Of a DNA stretch of 35,373 bases, positions 7,743 through 15,496 are shown one piece after another. Origin of the DNA: JBBRNH01 sp038230415 (lineage in GTDB: Bacteria; Bacteroidota; Bacteroidia; Cytophagales; Spirosomataceae). Position 1 is the stretch's first letter, and each line of letters begins with the position of its first letter. The notes beneath the pieces are model-generated. The model was not told the origin of the DNA, searched no databases, and worked only from the letters and a program-made list of their open reading frames with translations. Location of the stretch: positions 1 through 35,373 of the forward strand of contig JBBRNH010000059.1 of the NCBI GenBank assembly GCA_038230415.1, in the 5' to 3' direction. The position numbers were made by a program, and so were the translations under genes.

Positions 7743-7994
7743 CTAAATAAGTTTTCCGACGGCCCGAAACCGGCTGAAAACCAGTTCGGTATGGGGCGCG
7801 TCGGTGAGTTCGTGGGTGAGGTCTTGCCCGGCCCAGTGTTCATAATGTTTGCCGGTGCGCCAGAGTCGGGATGCGCCAACGTCGTAGATAACGCGCTGAT
7901 AGGCCACCCAGATTTCGTCACGATCCTGTCCGTTGCGGAGGGCAAGTTGGGCGGGGGTGTAGGCGGGCAGGTCTGCCGTTTGATAAGGAGTCAT
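7743..7994 (-). CDS. Small cytochrome b5-like heme-binding domain protein
   Basis: This 83-residue protein is a minimal cytochrome b5-type domain. YTPAQLALRNGQDRDEIWVA and VIYDVGASRLWRTGKHYEHW match the family core. The likely heme histidines lie in GKHYEHWAGQDLTHELTDAPH; several His are present and the exact pair is uncertain. There is no signal peptide or membrane anchor, so it should be soluble and cytoplasmic. It is the first gene of a leftward group with the kinase-like gene (4 bp gap) and the flavin/2Fe-2S reductase. The reductase could in principle be its electron donor; that is inference from position. Confidence 0.8.
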   Translation of the reverse strand: MTPYQTADLPAYTPAQLALRNGQDRDEIWVAYQRVIYDVGASRLWRTGKHYEHWAGQDLTHELTDAPHTELVFSRFRAVGKLI

Positions 7995-8039
7995 ATAAAT
8001 TGCCCGGTTGCGGGCGTTATTAAAACCGAAAACCCTATT

Positions 8040-8072
8040 TTTGTGGGTGTCTGCAAAATTACAGTATCTTTA
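8040..8072 (+). promoter_or_regulatory. Bacteroidota-type promoter for the lipoprotein at 8102
   Basis: TTTG at 8040-8043 and TATCTTTA at 8065-8072 are separated by 21 bp, close to the standard -33/-7 arrangement. The -7 box ends 29 bp before the ATG. It is the best-formed promoter in the window. Confidence 0.6.
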
Positions 8073-8101
8073 ACGCACATTCTTTCGACGACCTTTTTGC
8101 T

Positions 8102-8545
8102 ATGAGAATCCGCCTGTTTACTTACTTCCTGATTGTTGGAGCAACGGTTTTTTTCGCCGGTTGCAAAAAACCAACCCCACCGCCCGTTTCAGAGCGCATT
8201 GCCAAAGCCTGGACGGCCCGCATCGTGAACGAAGGCCCGGCCACCGTCTATACCAAAGGTGCCACCAGTACCAAACCCGGCTATTCTGGCTTTCTGCTCG
8301 ATTTGAGCAAAAGCCCCGCCGTGACCTACCGTGAGTTTGACGGAAACAGTTTCACCGGCACGTGGTCTGTTCCGACGGATACCCAGTTGGTACTGACCGC
8401 CCTGAACCCGCAGCCAACCGGCACCAACGGCACCATTACCTTCACGATTGACAGCCTGAGCGACACCGAACTGAAACTGACCCGGACAACGGCCAGCCAG
8501 AAAACGGGCAACAGCAGCAACGTTTACACGCTCTCAAATCCGTAA
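8102..8545 (+). CDS. Small lipoprotein of unknown function
   Basis: This is a 147-residue secreted lipoprotein. The signal MRIRLFTYFLIVGATVFFAGC gives a lipid-carrying C21, followed by KKPTPPP. The rest is Thr/Ser-rich and predicted to be beta-stranded (TWSVPTDTQLVLTALNPQ, GTITFTIDSLSDTELKLTR). This pattern resembles small lipocalin-like lipoproteins of Bacteroidota, but I cannot name a family with certainty. The LTALN and ELKLTR segments are typical of proteins that compare a model output with an offset, but nothing is diagnostic. It is a single-gene unit with its own promoter at 8040-8072 and terminator at 8572-8606, divergent from the cytochrome b5-like gene. Confidence 0.8.
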   Translation: MRIRLFTYFLIVGATVFFAGCKKPTPPPVSERIAKAWTARIVNEGPATVYTKGATSTKPGYSGFLLDLSKSPAVTYREFDGNSFTGTWSVPTDTQLVLTALNPQPTGTNGTITFTIDSLSDTELKLTRTTASQKTGNSSNVYTLSNP

Positions 8546-8571
8546 GTCACTGCCGTTCATTCTTCCGGCAT

Positions 8572-8606
8572 AAAAAGCCGCCCCGATGAGTCAGGGCGGC
8601 TTTTTT
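8572..8606 (+). terminator. Strong intrinsic terminator, probably two-way
   Basis: AAAAAGCCGCCC (8572-8583) pairs with GGGCGGCTTTTT (8594-8605), with a 10-base loop and a 6-T tract. It ends the lipoprotein gene. The A-run on the left gives a T-tract on the other strand too, so it may also stop transcripts from the DUF5615 gene, which ends at 8633. Confidence 0.9.
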
Positions 8607-8632
8607 AATAGCTTGTATTAACTCAGGAAGGA

Positions 8633-8977
8633 TCAGGAAGCCGCTCGTTGCACCCGCAGTAGCTGACCGGCAACAGACGACTCTGCTATTTTTAGGCAGG
8701 CAACGATATGATTCGCAAGAGCCTCAAAATCAGCATCAACTGTGCAGATAATGATGCCCGCATGATCAGCCGATTGGTTATGAAGTTTAATAAAATCTTT
8801 TCGATTTAGCGTAATCAGGCACCGTTCCAACATTGTGGCAAGTTGTAGCACCTCATTATCTGGCATTGACTGACCGGCCTTGCCTAAGTCAAGCAGCGTA
8901 AGTAAGTCACATTCTTTGTTTCGTAGATGTTCAACAGCCGGGAAAGGAAAGTTTTCGTCCGCCAAAAGTTTCACCAT
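8633..8977 (-). CDS. DUF5615 PIN-like protein, probable toxin
   Basis: This 114-residue PIN-like (DUF5615) protein belongs to a family related to VapC ribonucleases and is usually paired with a DUF433 protein. The family start MVKLLADENFP carries the acidic pair D7 and E8. A middle helix reads MPDNEVLQLA, then CLITLNRKDF has the second conserved acidic site, and AGIIICTVD follows. It appears complete. The start codon overlaps the antitoxin stop by one base (TGATG), so the two are translationally coupled. Ribonuclease activity is inferred from the fold family and not visible here. Confidence 0.88.
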   Translation of the reverse strand: MVKLLADENFPFPAVEHLRNKECDLLTLLDLGKAGQSMPDNEVLQLATMLERCLITLNRKDFIKLHNQSADHAGIIICTVDADFEALANHIVACLKIAESSVAGQLLRVQRAAS

Positions 8978-9309
8978 CAGTCGTGTTCATTTTCGGCGAT
9001 GGCCCCGGTAATCTCATCGGCGTGGGTACGGGCGTAAGCCCAGGCGTTTGCCAGGTCTGTTGCCCCAATTGTAGGATAAGCACGAAGTAACTCGGCCTCG
9101 GTAACTCCCAACTGCCGACTGCGGACCAGCACCCAAACTGGAATCCGGGTGCGAATAAGGCAGGCGGCCCCACCCGACACGCCCGGTAGCTGCTCAATAC
9201 CGGCGAAGGCATCGCCTAAGTCCTGCACAATCCACTGGAGAAGTTGTGCTTTTTCGGCCCTTGATAGGTGACGCAAAAGTTGTTCGGTTTCTAAAATAGC
9301 TGCGCTCAT
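8977..9309 (-). CDS. DUF433 protein, probable antitoxin
   Basis: This 110-residue protein has an N-terminal helical part (LLRHLSRAEKAQLLQWIVQD) and a C-terminal DUF433 domain, a small winged-helix-like fold. The conserved region is GVSGGAACLIRTRIPVWVLV and then GVTEAELLRAYPTIGATDLA. DUF433 proteins accompany DUF5615 PIN-like proteins and are thought to be the antitoxin and DNA-binding repressor. There is no other Met in the protein, so the start at 9309 is firm among ATG options. The promoter box ends only 5 bp before it, which suggests a leaderless message. Confidence 0.88.
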   Translation of the reverse strand: MSAAILETEQLLRHLSRAEKAQLLQWIVQDLGDAFAGIEQLPGVSGGAACLIRTRIPVWVLVRSRQLGVTEAELLRAYPTIGATDLANAWAYARTHADEITGAIAENEHD

Positions 9310-9314
9310 ACTAT

Positions 9315-9348
9315 CAAATATACAGATAAACGCCAGGTTCAGCGCAAA
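9315..9348 (-). promoter_or_regulatory. Promoter for the DUF433/DUF5615 pair
   Basis: On the minus strand TTTG (9348-9345) is followed after 22 bp by TATATTTG (9322-9315), an exact -7 match. The ATG at 9309 is 5 bp on. The -33 element overlaps the last codons of the M28 peptidase gene, which ends at 9339. Confidence 0.55.
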
Positions 9349-10715
9349 TTCGGTACGGGTAGCACGGGCAGGCTCTCGTTGTCAGTTTCGCCCACGGCCT
9401 GCACCGCAAAGTAGTAGTTGTCTTTTGAGTACGGCAGCGTCATACCGAGTTTGGTGGTGAAAAATTTCTTCTGCCAGAAGGGCCAGTGCGTTTCGCGCAT
9501 CAGCACATAATATCCTTTTGGTTTGCCGCTCTTGGGTGCCTGCCAAAACAAGGCCGTTGAGTTGGTCAGGTTTCGCACGTCAACCGTTACGGTTTGGGGC
9601 GGGGCGGGGGCTTTGGCGAGGTTGGCGAGGGTAGCGAGGTTGATACCGGTGTTTTTTCGTAAATACTCAAAGTCCATGAACTTAGCCAGATCGCCGTATT
9701 CGATGGTGGTTGGCCCGGCACCATCGGTACGAACGTTTTGGTGCTGATGCTCATACTGTTCGTTCATCTCGGTCATGCGTACTGCCGCAAACCCGCGCTG
9801 CACATACGGCGTGTGGTCTCCGCCCCGCAGGTAACGGTCGTTGCGATAGACCATCACCACTTCTAAATTTTCGACGTACCGCTCGCCGATTTCTTTCAGA
9901 TACCGGGCCAGGGTGCGGGCTTTGCCGTCGTTCTCGTTGCCGTATTGCCGGATACCCGTAGCGCGGTCGGCGGTTTGAAAAGCGGGTAGCCCCTCGCTGA
10001 ATACCCGCAGCCGGGTGTTGTCAATAATTCGGGTTTCGCTGCTGTTGTTGCTACCCATGATGTCGTTGTTAAGCACGGCTTCGAGGTTCCATTTCTCCTG
10101 CACGGCGCGTTCGGAGAGATGTTCGGCACCCAGAAGTCCCTGTTCCTCACCGCACAAGGCCACAAAAATCAGCGTGGCCGGGAACGATTGCTTGCTCATC
10201 ACCCGGCAGAGTTCCATCACGGCAGCCGTGCCGGAGCCGTCGTCGTTGGCACCGGGTGCGTCGCCCTCCCGATCCTGCACGTTGCTGTTCCGGCTGTCGA
10301 AATGGCCTTGTACAATAAAGACACGGTCGTCGGTAGGGTCGGTGCCTTTGAGGGTTGCCATCACGTTGCCCATATCGGCCACCGCGTCCACGCGCTTGCC
10401 ATCGGGTTGCAGCGTCCAGGTGTCGAGGGTAGCCGTGAGCCGCCCGTTCGATTGTCTGGCGTATTGCTGAAACCGGCCAAGAATCCAGTTGCGGGCCGCG
10501 CTGATGCCGCGTGTGGCCGAGGTTTTCTGTTTGTCGGGGATGTTACTGAGGGTTTGGCGGGTGCCAAAACTGACTAAGCCGGTGATGTGCGCCCGCAGGC
10601 TATCGGCAGAGAGTTCGGTAATCATCTGTGCGATTTGCGGGTCGCGGTTGACGATAACGGTTTGGGCAAAGCCCGGAATCGGGAAGAGCAAAAGAACAAG
10701 GAAACGGTATTTCAT
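9339..10715 (-). CDS. Secreted M28-family zinc metallopeptidase
   Basis: This 458-residue M28 peptidase (aminopeptidase/carboxypeptidase type, two zinc ions) is exported by the signal MKYRFLVLLLFPIPGFAQ, probably cut after AQ at 18. The metal ligands are visible: H138 in QGHFDS, D158 in GANDDGSG, the catalytic/ligand pair E190-E191 in CGEEQGLLG, D218 in NNDIMG, and a final His in GGDHTPYVQRG. A C-terminal fibronectin type III-like module follows from about 380 (YYFAVQAVGETDNESLP). All catalytic residues are present, so it should be active, probably trimming peptides in the periplasm or outside the cell. The 10715 start fits the signal peptide. The in-frame ATG at 10751 lies upstream of the -7 box. 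Confidence 0.93.
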   Translation of the reverse strand: MKYRFLVLLLFPIPGFAQTVIVNRDPQIAQMITELSADSLRAHITGLVSFGTRQTLSNIPDKQKTSATRGISAARNWILGRFQQYARQSNGRLTATLDTWTLQPDGKRVDAVADMGNVMATLKGTDPTDDRVFIVQGHFDSRNSNVQDREGDAPGANDDGSGTAAVMELCRVMSKQSFPATLIFVALCGEEQGLLGAEHLSERAVQEKWNLEAVLNNDIMGSNNSSETRIIDNTRLRVFSEGLPAFQTADRATGIRQYGNENDGKARTLARYLKEIGERYVENLEVVMVYRNDRYLRGGDHTPYVQRGFAAVRMTEMNEQYEHQHQNVRTDGAGPTTIEYGDLAKFMDFEYLRKNTGINLATLANLAKAPAPPQTVTVDVRNLTNSTALFWQAPKSGKPKGYYVLMRETHWPFWQKKFFTTKLGMTLPYSKDNYYFAVQAVGETDNESLPVLPVPNLR

Positions 10716-10739
10716 GCGGTTCAGCGTTTTGATAAAGGC

Positions 10740-10747
10740 CAAAAATA
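10740..10747 (-). promoter_or_regulatory. -7 box for the M28 peptidase gene
   Basis: TATTTTTG on the minus strand exactly matches TAnnTTTG and ends 24 bp before the ATG at 10715. No good -33 partner was seen. Confidence 0.5.
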
Positions 10748-10814
10748 GCACGAAATCAGATGGTAAGCCACGCTTGACGGTCGGGGCTCTCTCGGTTTGG
10801 GGAGCCGCTATCCA

Positions 10815-11585
10815 TTACCTGAAGATTCCTTTCGGGTCGGGGAGCTTGGCCTGCAGTTCGCTCAGATACAGCACGTCAATCGCGCTGATGTCTATGGTGT
10901 GTGCCTGATGGAAAAAATCCCAGGCTCCGGCATAATCGGCGTGGGCAAACCGCAGCAGGGATAACTTCAGCAGAATGGCGGCACTTTTCGGACTCAGCAC
11001 CCTGGCCCGATTCAGGAGCGTATCGGCTTCGGCCAGCGCGGTGGCATCCTGATTGAGTTGAAACTGTTTGATCTGCACCGTTGCCAAATCGGTCATCAGC
11101 ACCACGTTGGTATCGGCCACGGCCAATCCTTTCCGCAGCACCCGCACGGCATCGGGCAGTTTGTTGTGCTGATAACAAATCACGCCTAAGCCCCAATATG
11201 ATTCGGCGTTGCGGTCGTTGAGGAGCCAGGCTAAGTTGAACCGATGCGCTGCCGTGTCGAGTTGGCCGCCGTTGAGGTAATCCCAGCCGCGAGCCGCAAA
11301 AAACTCACTGGCCTCGTTCCGGCTGGCAAAACTCTGGTCGCAATCCATCAGAAACTTGATTTCTTCGTCGAGTTGAGCCGTTGTTTTGGGCAATTCACCA
11401 AACAGGGGCAACACGCGCCGGTCGGCCAACGAAATCTCGGCGGTTACGCTGGCATTGGCAACGGCGGTGGTTTGGCCGCGCCCGGCGGTATCTGCCGACC
11501 GTGCCGATGTCACAAACTGCAACGGCTGCGCCCACGCCCAAACCGGCAGCGCGACATAAACGACTACTGACCAAATCTTAATCAT
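10815..11585 (-). CDS. Exported TPR protein of unknown function
   Basis: This 256-residue protein has a signal peptide (MIKIWSVVVYVALPVWAWAQ, probably cut after AWA). Its mature part is mostly helical and has tetratricopeptide-like repeats. Examples are FFAARGWDYLNGGQLDTAAH, AESYWGLGVICYQHNKLPDA and AAILLKLSLLRFAHADYAGA. TPR proteins hold other proteins together; no enzyme motif is visible. The start at 11585 is the only one that gives the signal peptide. It lies between the helicase and M28 genes on the same strand; the 99-bp gap to the M28 start and that gene's own -7 box suggest separate transcription. Confidence 0.75.
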   Translation of the reverse strand: MIKIWSVVVYVALPVWAWAQPLQFVTSARSADTAGRGQTTAVANASVTAEISLADRRVLPLFGELPKTTAQLDEEIKFLMDCDQSFASRNEASEFFAARGWDYLNGGQLDTAAHRFNLAWLLNDRNAESYWGLGVICYQHNKLPDAVRVLRKGLAVADTNVVLMTDLATVQIKQFQLNQDATALAEADTLLNRARVLSPKSAAILLKLSLLRFAHADYAGAWDFFHQAHTIDISAIDVLYLSELQAKLPDPKGIFR

Positions 11586-11652
11586 CTGATAGGCACTGAA
11601 TAACTTCTGTTCCGGTAAAACGCAGGACTGATACCATTAGTATTGCCGGGCT

Positions 11653-13104
11653 TTATCGCCCCCGCTTGCGGCCCTTCCCGGCGGCTGCTTTGGTCTTGCC
11701 CGACCCCATGCCTAATTTCCCGGCGCGGGCATCGAGTGCTTTGGCTTTCAGGGCTTTGGCTTTGGCAATGGGCCGCCCCTGTTTCTCATGAAACGCGCCC
11801 CGAAACGTCGGGTCTTCGCGTTTGCGCTGCTCGTCAATCTCGCGCAGCATGGCCTGGGCTTCGTCGGGCGGGGTTGGCAGCAGTTCTACCTGACTCGGTA
11901 TCGGGATGCGGGGGATGACCTGCCCGATGATTTTTTCGATCCTGCCAATGTGATACGCTTCGGCAGAGGTCATAAACGTGATGGCTTCGCCGGTGCGGTT
12001 GGCCCGGCCCGTTCGCCCGATGCGATGCACGTAGTCTTCGTAAATAATCGGCACGTCGAAGTTAATCACGTGCGACACCCCCGTTACGTCAATGCCCCGC
12101 GCGGCCACGTCGGTGGCTACCAAAATCTTGACGTTGCCCTCTTTGAAGGCTTCCATCGCGTTGATTCGGGTGTTTTGGCCTTTGTTGGCGTGAATCACCC
12201 GAATCTGACTGTCTCCGACCACTTTCCGTGCCAGAAACTTATACACGTTTTCGGCTACCACCCGCGAGCGGACAAACACAATCACGCGCTCCATCACGTC
12301 GTCATCAATCAGAAATTCGAGCAGGTTGATTTTGCTGCGGAGGTTGGCAATTTCGTAGAGCGTTTGCGTGACCATGGCGGCAGACATGGTTTGGGGCGAC
12401 GCTTCGATTTTGATCGGGTCTTCCAGAAAATCGTATGATAACCGTTCGACCCGTTCGGGAAACGTGGCCGAGAAGAGCAGGTTTTGCCGTTTGGTCGGGA
12501 TAACTTCCAGAATGGACTTGATCTGGGGCATAAAGCCCATATCCATCATCTTGTCGGCTTCGTCAAGCACCAGCGTTCTAATTTCTTTCGCGCCGATATG
12601 ACCTTCGCGGTACAGATCGAGAAACCGGCCCGGCGTGGCAATCAGCAGGTCAACGCCCGCTTTGAGCCGTTCGATCTGGGTTTTTGGGCCGAGGCCGCCA
12701 TACAACGCCAGGTGCCGCAGGTCGGTGTATTTAGCAAACTGACCAATGGCTTCGGCAATCTGCATCACCAACTCGCGGGTGGGGGCCAGAATCAGGGCGC
12801 GGGGATTTTGGCCCTGGGCATATTTCACCTTCATCAGCAACGGCAGGGCGTAGGCGGCTGTTTTGCCGGTGCCGGTTTGGGCGATACCCAGCACATCGTG
12901 GTTTTGCAGCACAAACGGAATCGCCTTTAGTTGAATCGGGGTGGGGGTAGTGTAGCCTGCGTCGGCCACGGCGTTCAGCAACTGACGGTTCAGGCGGTTT
13001 GGCCCGGCCAGATATTCAGTCTCAAACGTGATTTCAGGAGCAGGAGCCGGTGGTGCGGGCGGTTCAGAAACTGGCAGTGTGGGTGGTTGGTTGATTTCTT
13101 CCAT
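11653..13104 (-). CDS. DEAD-box ATP-dependent RNA helicase (RhlE-like)
   Basis: This 483-residue cytoplasmic RNA helicase is likely involved in ribosome assembly or mRNA turnover, especially in the cold. All the motifs are present: Q motif (TPTPIQLKAIP, 53-63), Walker A AQTGTGKT (75-82), PTRELV (108-113), TPGR (157-160), DEAD (181-184), SAT (212-214), VFVRS (276-280), DVAARGID (332-339) and HRIGRTGR (360-367). A Pro-rich N-terminus precedes the core. A Lys/Arg/Ala-rich tail from about 440 (KAKALKAKALDARAGKLG) probably contacts RNA. The gene starts 2 bp after the RDD gene stop, so the two are probably cotranscribed. Confidence 0.96.
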   Translation of the reverse strand: MEEINQPPTLPVSEPPAPPAPAPEITFETEYLAGPNRLNRQLLNAVADAGYTTPTPIQLKAIPFVLQNHDVLGIAQTGTGKTAAYALPLLMKVKYAQGQNPRALILAPTRELVMQIAEAIGQFAKYTDLRHLALYGGLGPKTQIERLKAGVDLLIATPGRFLDLYREGHIGAKEIRTLVLDEADKMMDMGFMPQIKSILEVIPTKRQNLLFSATFPERVERLSYDFLEDPIKIEASPQTMSAAMVTQTLYEIANLRSKINLLEFLIDDDVMERVIVFVRSRVVAENVYKFLARKVVGDSQIRVIHANKGQNTRINAMEAFKEGNVKILVATDVAARGIDVTGVSHVINFDVPIIYEDYVHRIGRTGRANRTGEAITFMTSAEAYHIGRIEKIIGQVIPRIPIPSQVELLPTPPDEAQAMLREIDEQRKREDPTFRGAFHEKQGRPIAKAKALKAKALDARAGKLGMGSGKTKAAAGKGRKRGR

Positions 13105-13106
13105 GA

Positions 13107-13805
13107 TTAATCCTGCATCGCTAAGAACTGATAATCGCTGATGACAGTCTCTAAGAACGCCCGCGCCCAGAGGGTAGTTCTGATGCCCGTTACTTCCTGC
13201 ACTTTTTCGGCGGCACGGTCAAGACTGGCCGGGTCGGCCCGGCGCAGAGCCTCGCGGATAATCTGAATGTCGCGGTCAGCGAGTTGGCGCACGTCCGGGA
13301 ACTGCACGACGTAGTTGGTCGGCAGGGGGTTATACAGCACTTCGTCTAAGGATACCTTGCGGGTGAGTTTCACAACGGTGGTGCCAGCGGCTAAGTCGCC
13401 GAGCCGTTGCCCGCGCCCGGTAGCGGCCACGCAAATCACGGCAACCAGCCCGCTAAACAGACCAATATCTACGATTCGGAGGAGCCACCGCAGCAAATAA
13501 CCGCCAATGCCGGGTTGTGAGCCGTCGAGCATAACGACGCGGGTTTTCATGGCGATTTTGCCCACACTCTGCCCGTTCAGCAGCCATTCGCAGATAAAAT
13601 GATACAGCAAAATCGGGATCACAATCACCAGCACGACATAAAACGTACCGATGTTAATCTTGAGCGAAAGCGGCAGGGCCGCCGTCAGCAGCACCCAGCC
13701 GAGCATAACGAGGTTGTCGAGAATGGTGGCTAAGATACGGTCGCCGAGGCTGGCCGGTTCGTACTCTAAGCGAACGTTTTGGGCGGTTTGAATCGAAACA
13801 GACAT
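13107..13805 (-). CDS. RDD family membrane protein
   Basis: This 232-residue RDD protein belongs to a family of small membrane proteins of poorly known role, some linked to transport or stress. The domain begins with YEPASLGDRILATILDNLVM, where the family Arg and Asp residues are seen. Hydrophobic segments follow at about 30-50 and 58-80 (YVVLVIVIPILLYHFICEWL) and again around 115-135. The cytoplasmic loop NGQSVGKIAMKTRVV is typical. About 75 soluble residues follow the membrane part (from SLDEVLYNPLP), with an Arg/Asp-rich helical region. I prefer 13805 over the longer 13856 start, because the -7 box lies between them. Confidence 0.85.
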   Translation of the reverse strand: MSVSIQTAQNVRLEYEPASLGDRILATILDNLVMLGWVLLTAALPLSLKINIGTFYVVLVIVIPILLYHFICEWLLNGQSVGKIAMKTRVVMLDGSQPGIGGYLLRWLLRIVDIGLFSGLVAVICVAATGRGQRLGDLAAGTTVVKLTRKVSLDEVLYNPLPTNYVVQFPDVRQLADRDIQIIREALRRADPASLDRAAEKVQEVTGIRTTLWARAFLETVISDYQFLAMQD

Positions 13806-13831
13806 GGCGACGGGCGCGGGGCAGGTTTCGG

Positions 13832-13839
13832 CAAAAATA
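13832..13839 (-). promoter_or_regulatory. -7 box for the RDD-helicase unit
   Basis: TATTTTTG on the minus strand matches TAnnTTTG exactly and ends 26 bp before the RDD ATG at 13805. It sits inside the second arm of the porin terminator hairpin. Confidence 0.45.
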
Positions 13840-13860
13840 GGGGAGAAATCCCCCATTTTT
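13833..13860 (-). terminator. Hairpin after the porin gene
   Basis: Arms 13833-13843 and 13850-13860 pair (one mismatch) with a 6-base loop, starting on the porin stop codon. On the minus strand the second arm ends in a TATTTTT tract, so it can terminate the porin message. Confidence 0.55.
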
Positions 13861-15310
13861 AGATAAACACCTGATACTGTAACACTAATTGCCCCTTGCG
13901 GCCATTTTGCCGGAGTTGGGGCGTGGCACTGCTCCCGCCTGCCGACTCGAATGTGGGGCGGCTCTGGTAATCGAGCGAGAACTTGCTGTTATGCCCCCGA
14001 ACGAGCCAGTTCAGGCCGAGGTTCCAGACGCTCATTGGCTTTGTAAGTCGTTCGTAGTTTGATACTTGAAGCTGGGCGTAGGGCATGAGTGTACCGTTGC
14101 CTTTGCCAAACATATCTGCCGGAAATAGATACCCAACTTGAGAATACACCACACTGCCCGTGCCAAACATGGGGAAGGCGTTGCCCTGAATATTGCTTGC
14201 GCCCGGCAGCGTGATGGTGCTGCCACTGGCGGGATTCATGATGCCGTTGTAGCGGAGATAATTCTGGCCGTAATCGGTGTGAAAATAACCAAGATAAGCG
14301 TTGATGGCCGTGCCTTTTTTGCGGTCGAGCGGCATATCCAGAAACGACGCGACCGACCACAGATTCATGGCCTGATACACCGTATCTGCCGTGTTTTCGC
14401 GGTGCCAGGTAGCGTTCTGTTGGGTGATAAATCCGGCTTCGAGGTTCAGAATTTTCTTTTTACCGAGGTACGTGCCGGTCATGTAGCCGGGAGTCTGGTT
14501 GGCCTCTTTGTCGAAAAACTGATACAAAAACAGCCCCTGAAACTGCTTTTTGTGGCCCTTCAGCGCGAATGACGAATAGGCCGACAACGCCGGGGGCGCG
14601 GCTCCGTTGGTCTGAATCGGGAAGGGGTCGCTCATGGCGATGCGGTAATCAATGCGGCCAATCTGCCCCCGCGCATACACCGTCAGCTTGCGCGAAAACT
14701 CGTCGGTCTGGTCAACGGTGGCCTGGGCAAACACCGGCACGTCCATCGTCATGATGCTGCTTATTCCCGGCTGACTGAACCGCGAGAGACCGTTTACGAT
14801 GGTCAGTCCGCCCCCGATTTTGAGATAATCGCGGTTCTTGACCACGAGATATTCACCAACGGCATCGTGAAAAAAGGCCCCCACTTTGCGGTTTGACGGC
14901 GTTCCGGCGGTGTTAAAACCGGGAAAACCGTTGAGGTAGTTGAAATTATTCATCCCGAACTGGAAATACAGCAGCACCCGGTCGTTGATCTGTCCGTAGA
15001 GTTGCATCCGGGTTCGGCGCAGGCCAATGTCGAGACTTTGGGTGTTGGGTTCCTGAATAACGGTGGTGCCGGGGTTGCTCTGGTTGAGCCGTAACCAGGT
15101 CTGATTCAGGAAGGTAGCCTTGAAAAAATGCGTCCCCGACTCGTTGAGGTTGTACTTCAACTCATTTTTTTCGGGTGCAGGCACCGGCGTTGGGGCAACG
15201 GGAGCAGGCTTTGGTTTCGGGGCGAGCGAATCAGCGGGGGCTTGTGGAGCAGACTGGGCAAGGGTAAAACCAGCGGCCAGCATAAAACTGGCGGTAAGTA
15301 ATCGTTTCAT
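13859..15310 (-). CDS. Outer-membrane porin (OprP/OprO-like beta-barrel)
   Basis: This 483-residue outer-membrane protein has a signal peptide (MKRLLTASFMLAAGFTLAQ, cut after AQ at about 19). A Pro/Ala-rich stretch follows (APKPKPAPVAPTPVPAPEKN) and then a barrel of alternating strands. Strands such as TRMQLYGQINDRVLLYFQFG and the end LVLQYQVFI are typical of 16-stranded porins, the last residues being the assembly signal. FLNQTWLRLNQSNPG at the start of the barrel and DIGLRRTRMQLYG are common in Bacteroidota phosphate-selective-type porins. The substrate is not deducible. It is probably a single gene, with its own promoter box and terminator hairpin. Confidence 0.82.
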   Translation of the reverse strand: MKRLLTASFMLAAGFTLAQSAPQAPADSLAPKPKPAPVAPTPVPAPEKNELKYNLNESGTHFFKATFLNQTWLRLNQSNPGTTVIQEPNTQSLDIGLRRTRMQLYGQINDRVLLYFQFGMNNFNYLNGFPGFNTAGTPSNRKVGAFFHDAVGEYLVVKNRDYLKIGGGLTIVNGLSRFSQPGISSIMTMDVPVFAQATVDQTDEFSRKLTVYARGQIGRIDYRIAMSDPFPIQTNGAAPPALSAYSSFALKGHKKQFQGLFLYQFFDKEANQTPGYMTGTYLGKKKILNLEAGFITQQNATWHRENTADTVYQAMNLWSVASFLDMPLDRKKGTAINAYLGYFHTDYGQNYLRYNGIMNPASGSTITLPGASNIQGNAFPMFGTGSVVYSQVGYLFPADMFGKGNGTLMPYAQLQVSNYERLTKPMSVWNLGLNWLVRGHNSKFSLDYQSRPTFESAGGSSATPQLRQNGRKGQLVLQYQVFI

Positions 15311-15337
15311 AAGCGGTTGTTATTCAGCAAATCGGGC

Positions 15338-15345
15338 CAAAAGTA
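15338..15345 (-). promoter_or_regulatory. -7 box for the porin gene
   Basis: TACTTTTG on the minus strand is an exact TAnnTTTG match, 27 bp upstream of the porin ATG at 15310. The divergent MFS gene has the same octamer upstream. Confidence 0.5.
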
Positions 15346-15463
15346 GGCCGTAAGTGCGCCGAGGGCGTTAAAACCCGATTGAAACGGGCTTAAATTCTGG
15401 TTAAGACCCAAACCAGCCCAACCCGCTAAACCGCGCTGCGTGGCAACCGGCCCGATAATGCGC

Positions 15464-15471
15464 TACTTTTG
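15464..15471 (+). promoter_or_regulatory. -7 box for the MFS transporter gene
   Basis: TACTTTTG matches TAnnTTTG and ends 25 bp before the ATG at 15497. It lies downstream of the longer-frame start at 15440, which rules that start out if the box is used. Confidence 0.5.
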
Positions 15472-15496
15472 GTCTTTCCCGAATTCATTCCCGTTC

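Noticed and set aside
11788..12438. 216-residue open frame on the plus strand
   Set aside because: It lies opposite the DEAD-box helicase motifs and is a shadow of that GC-rich coding frame.
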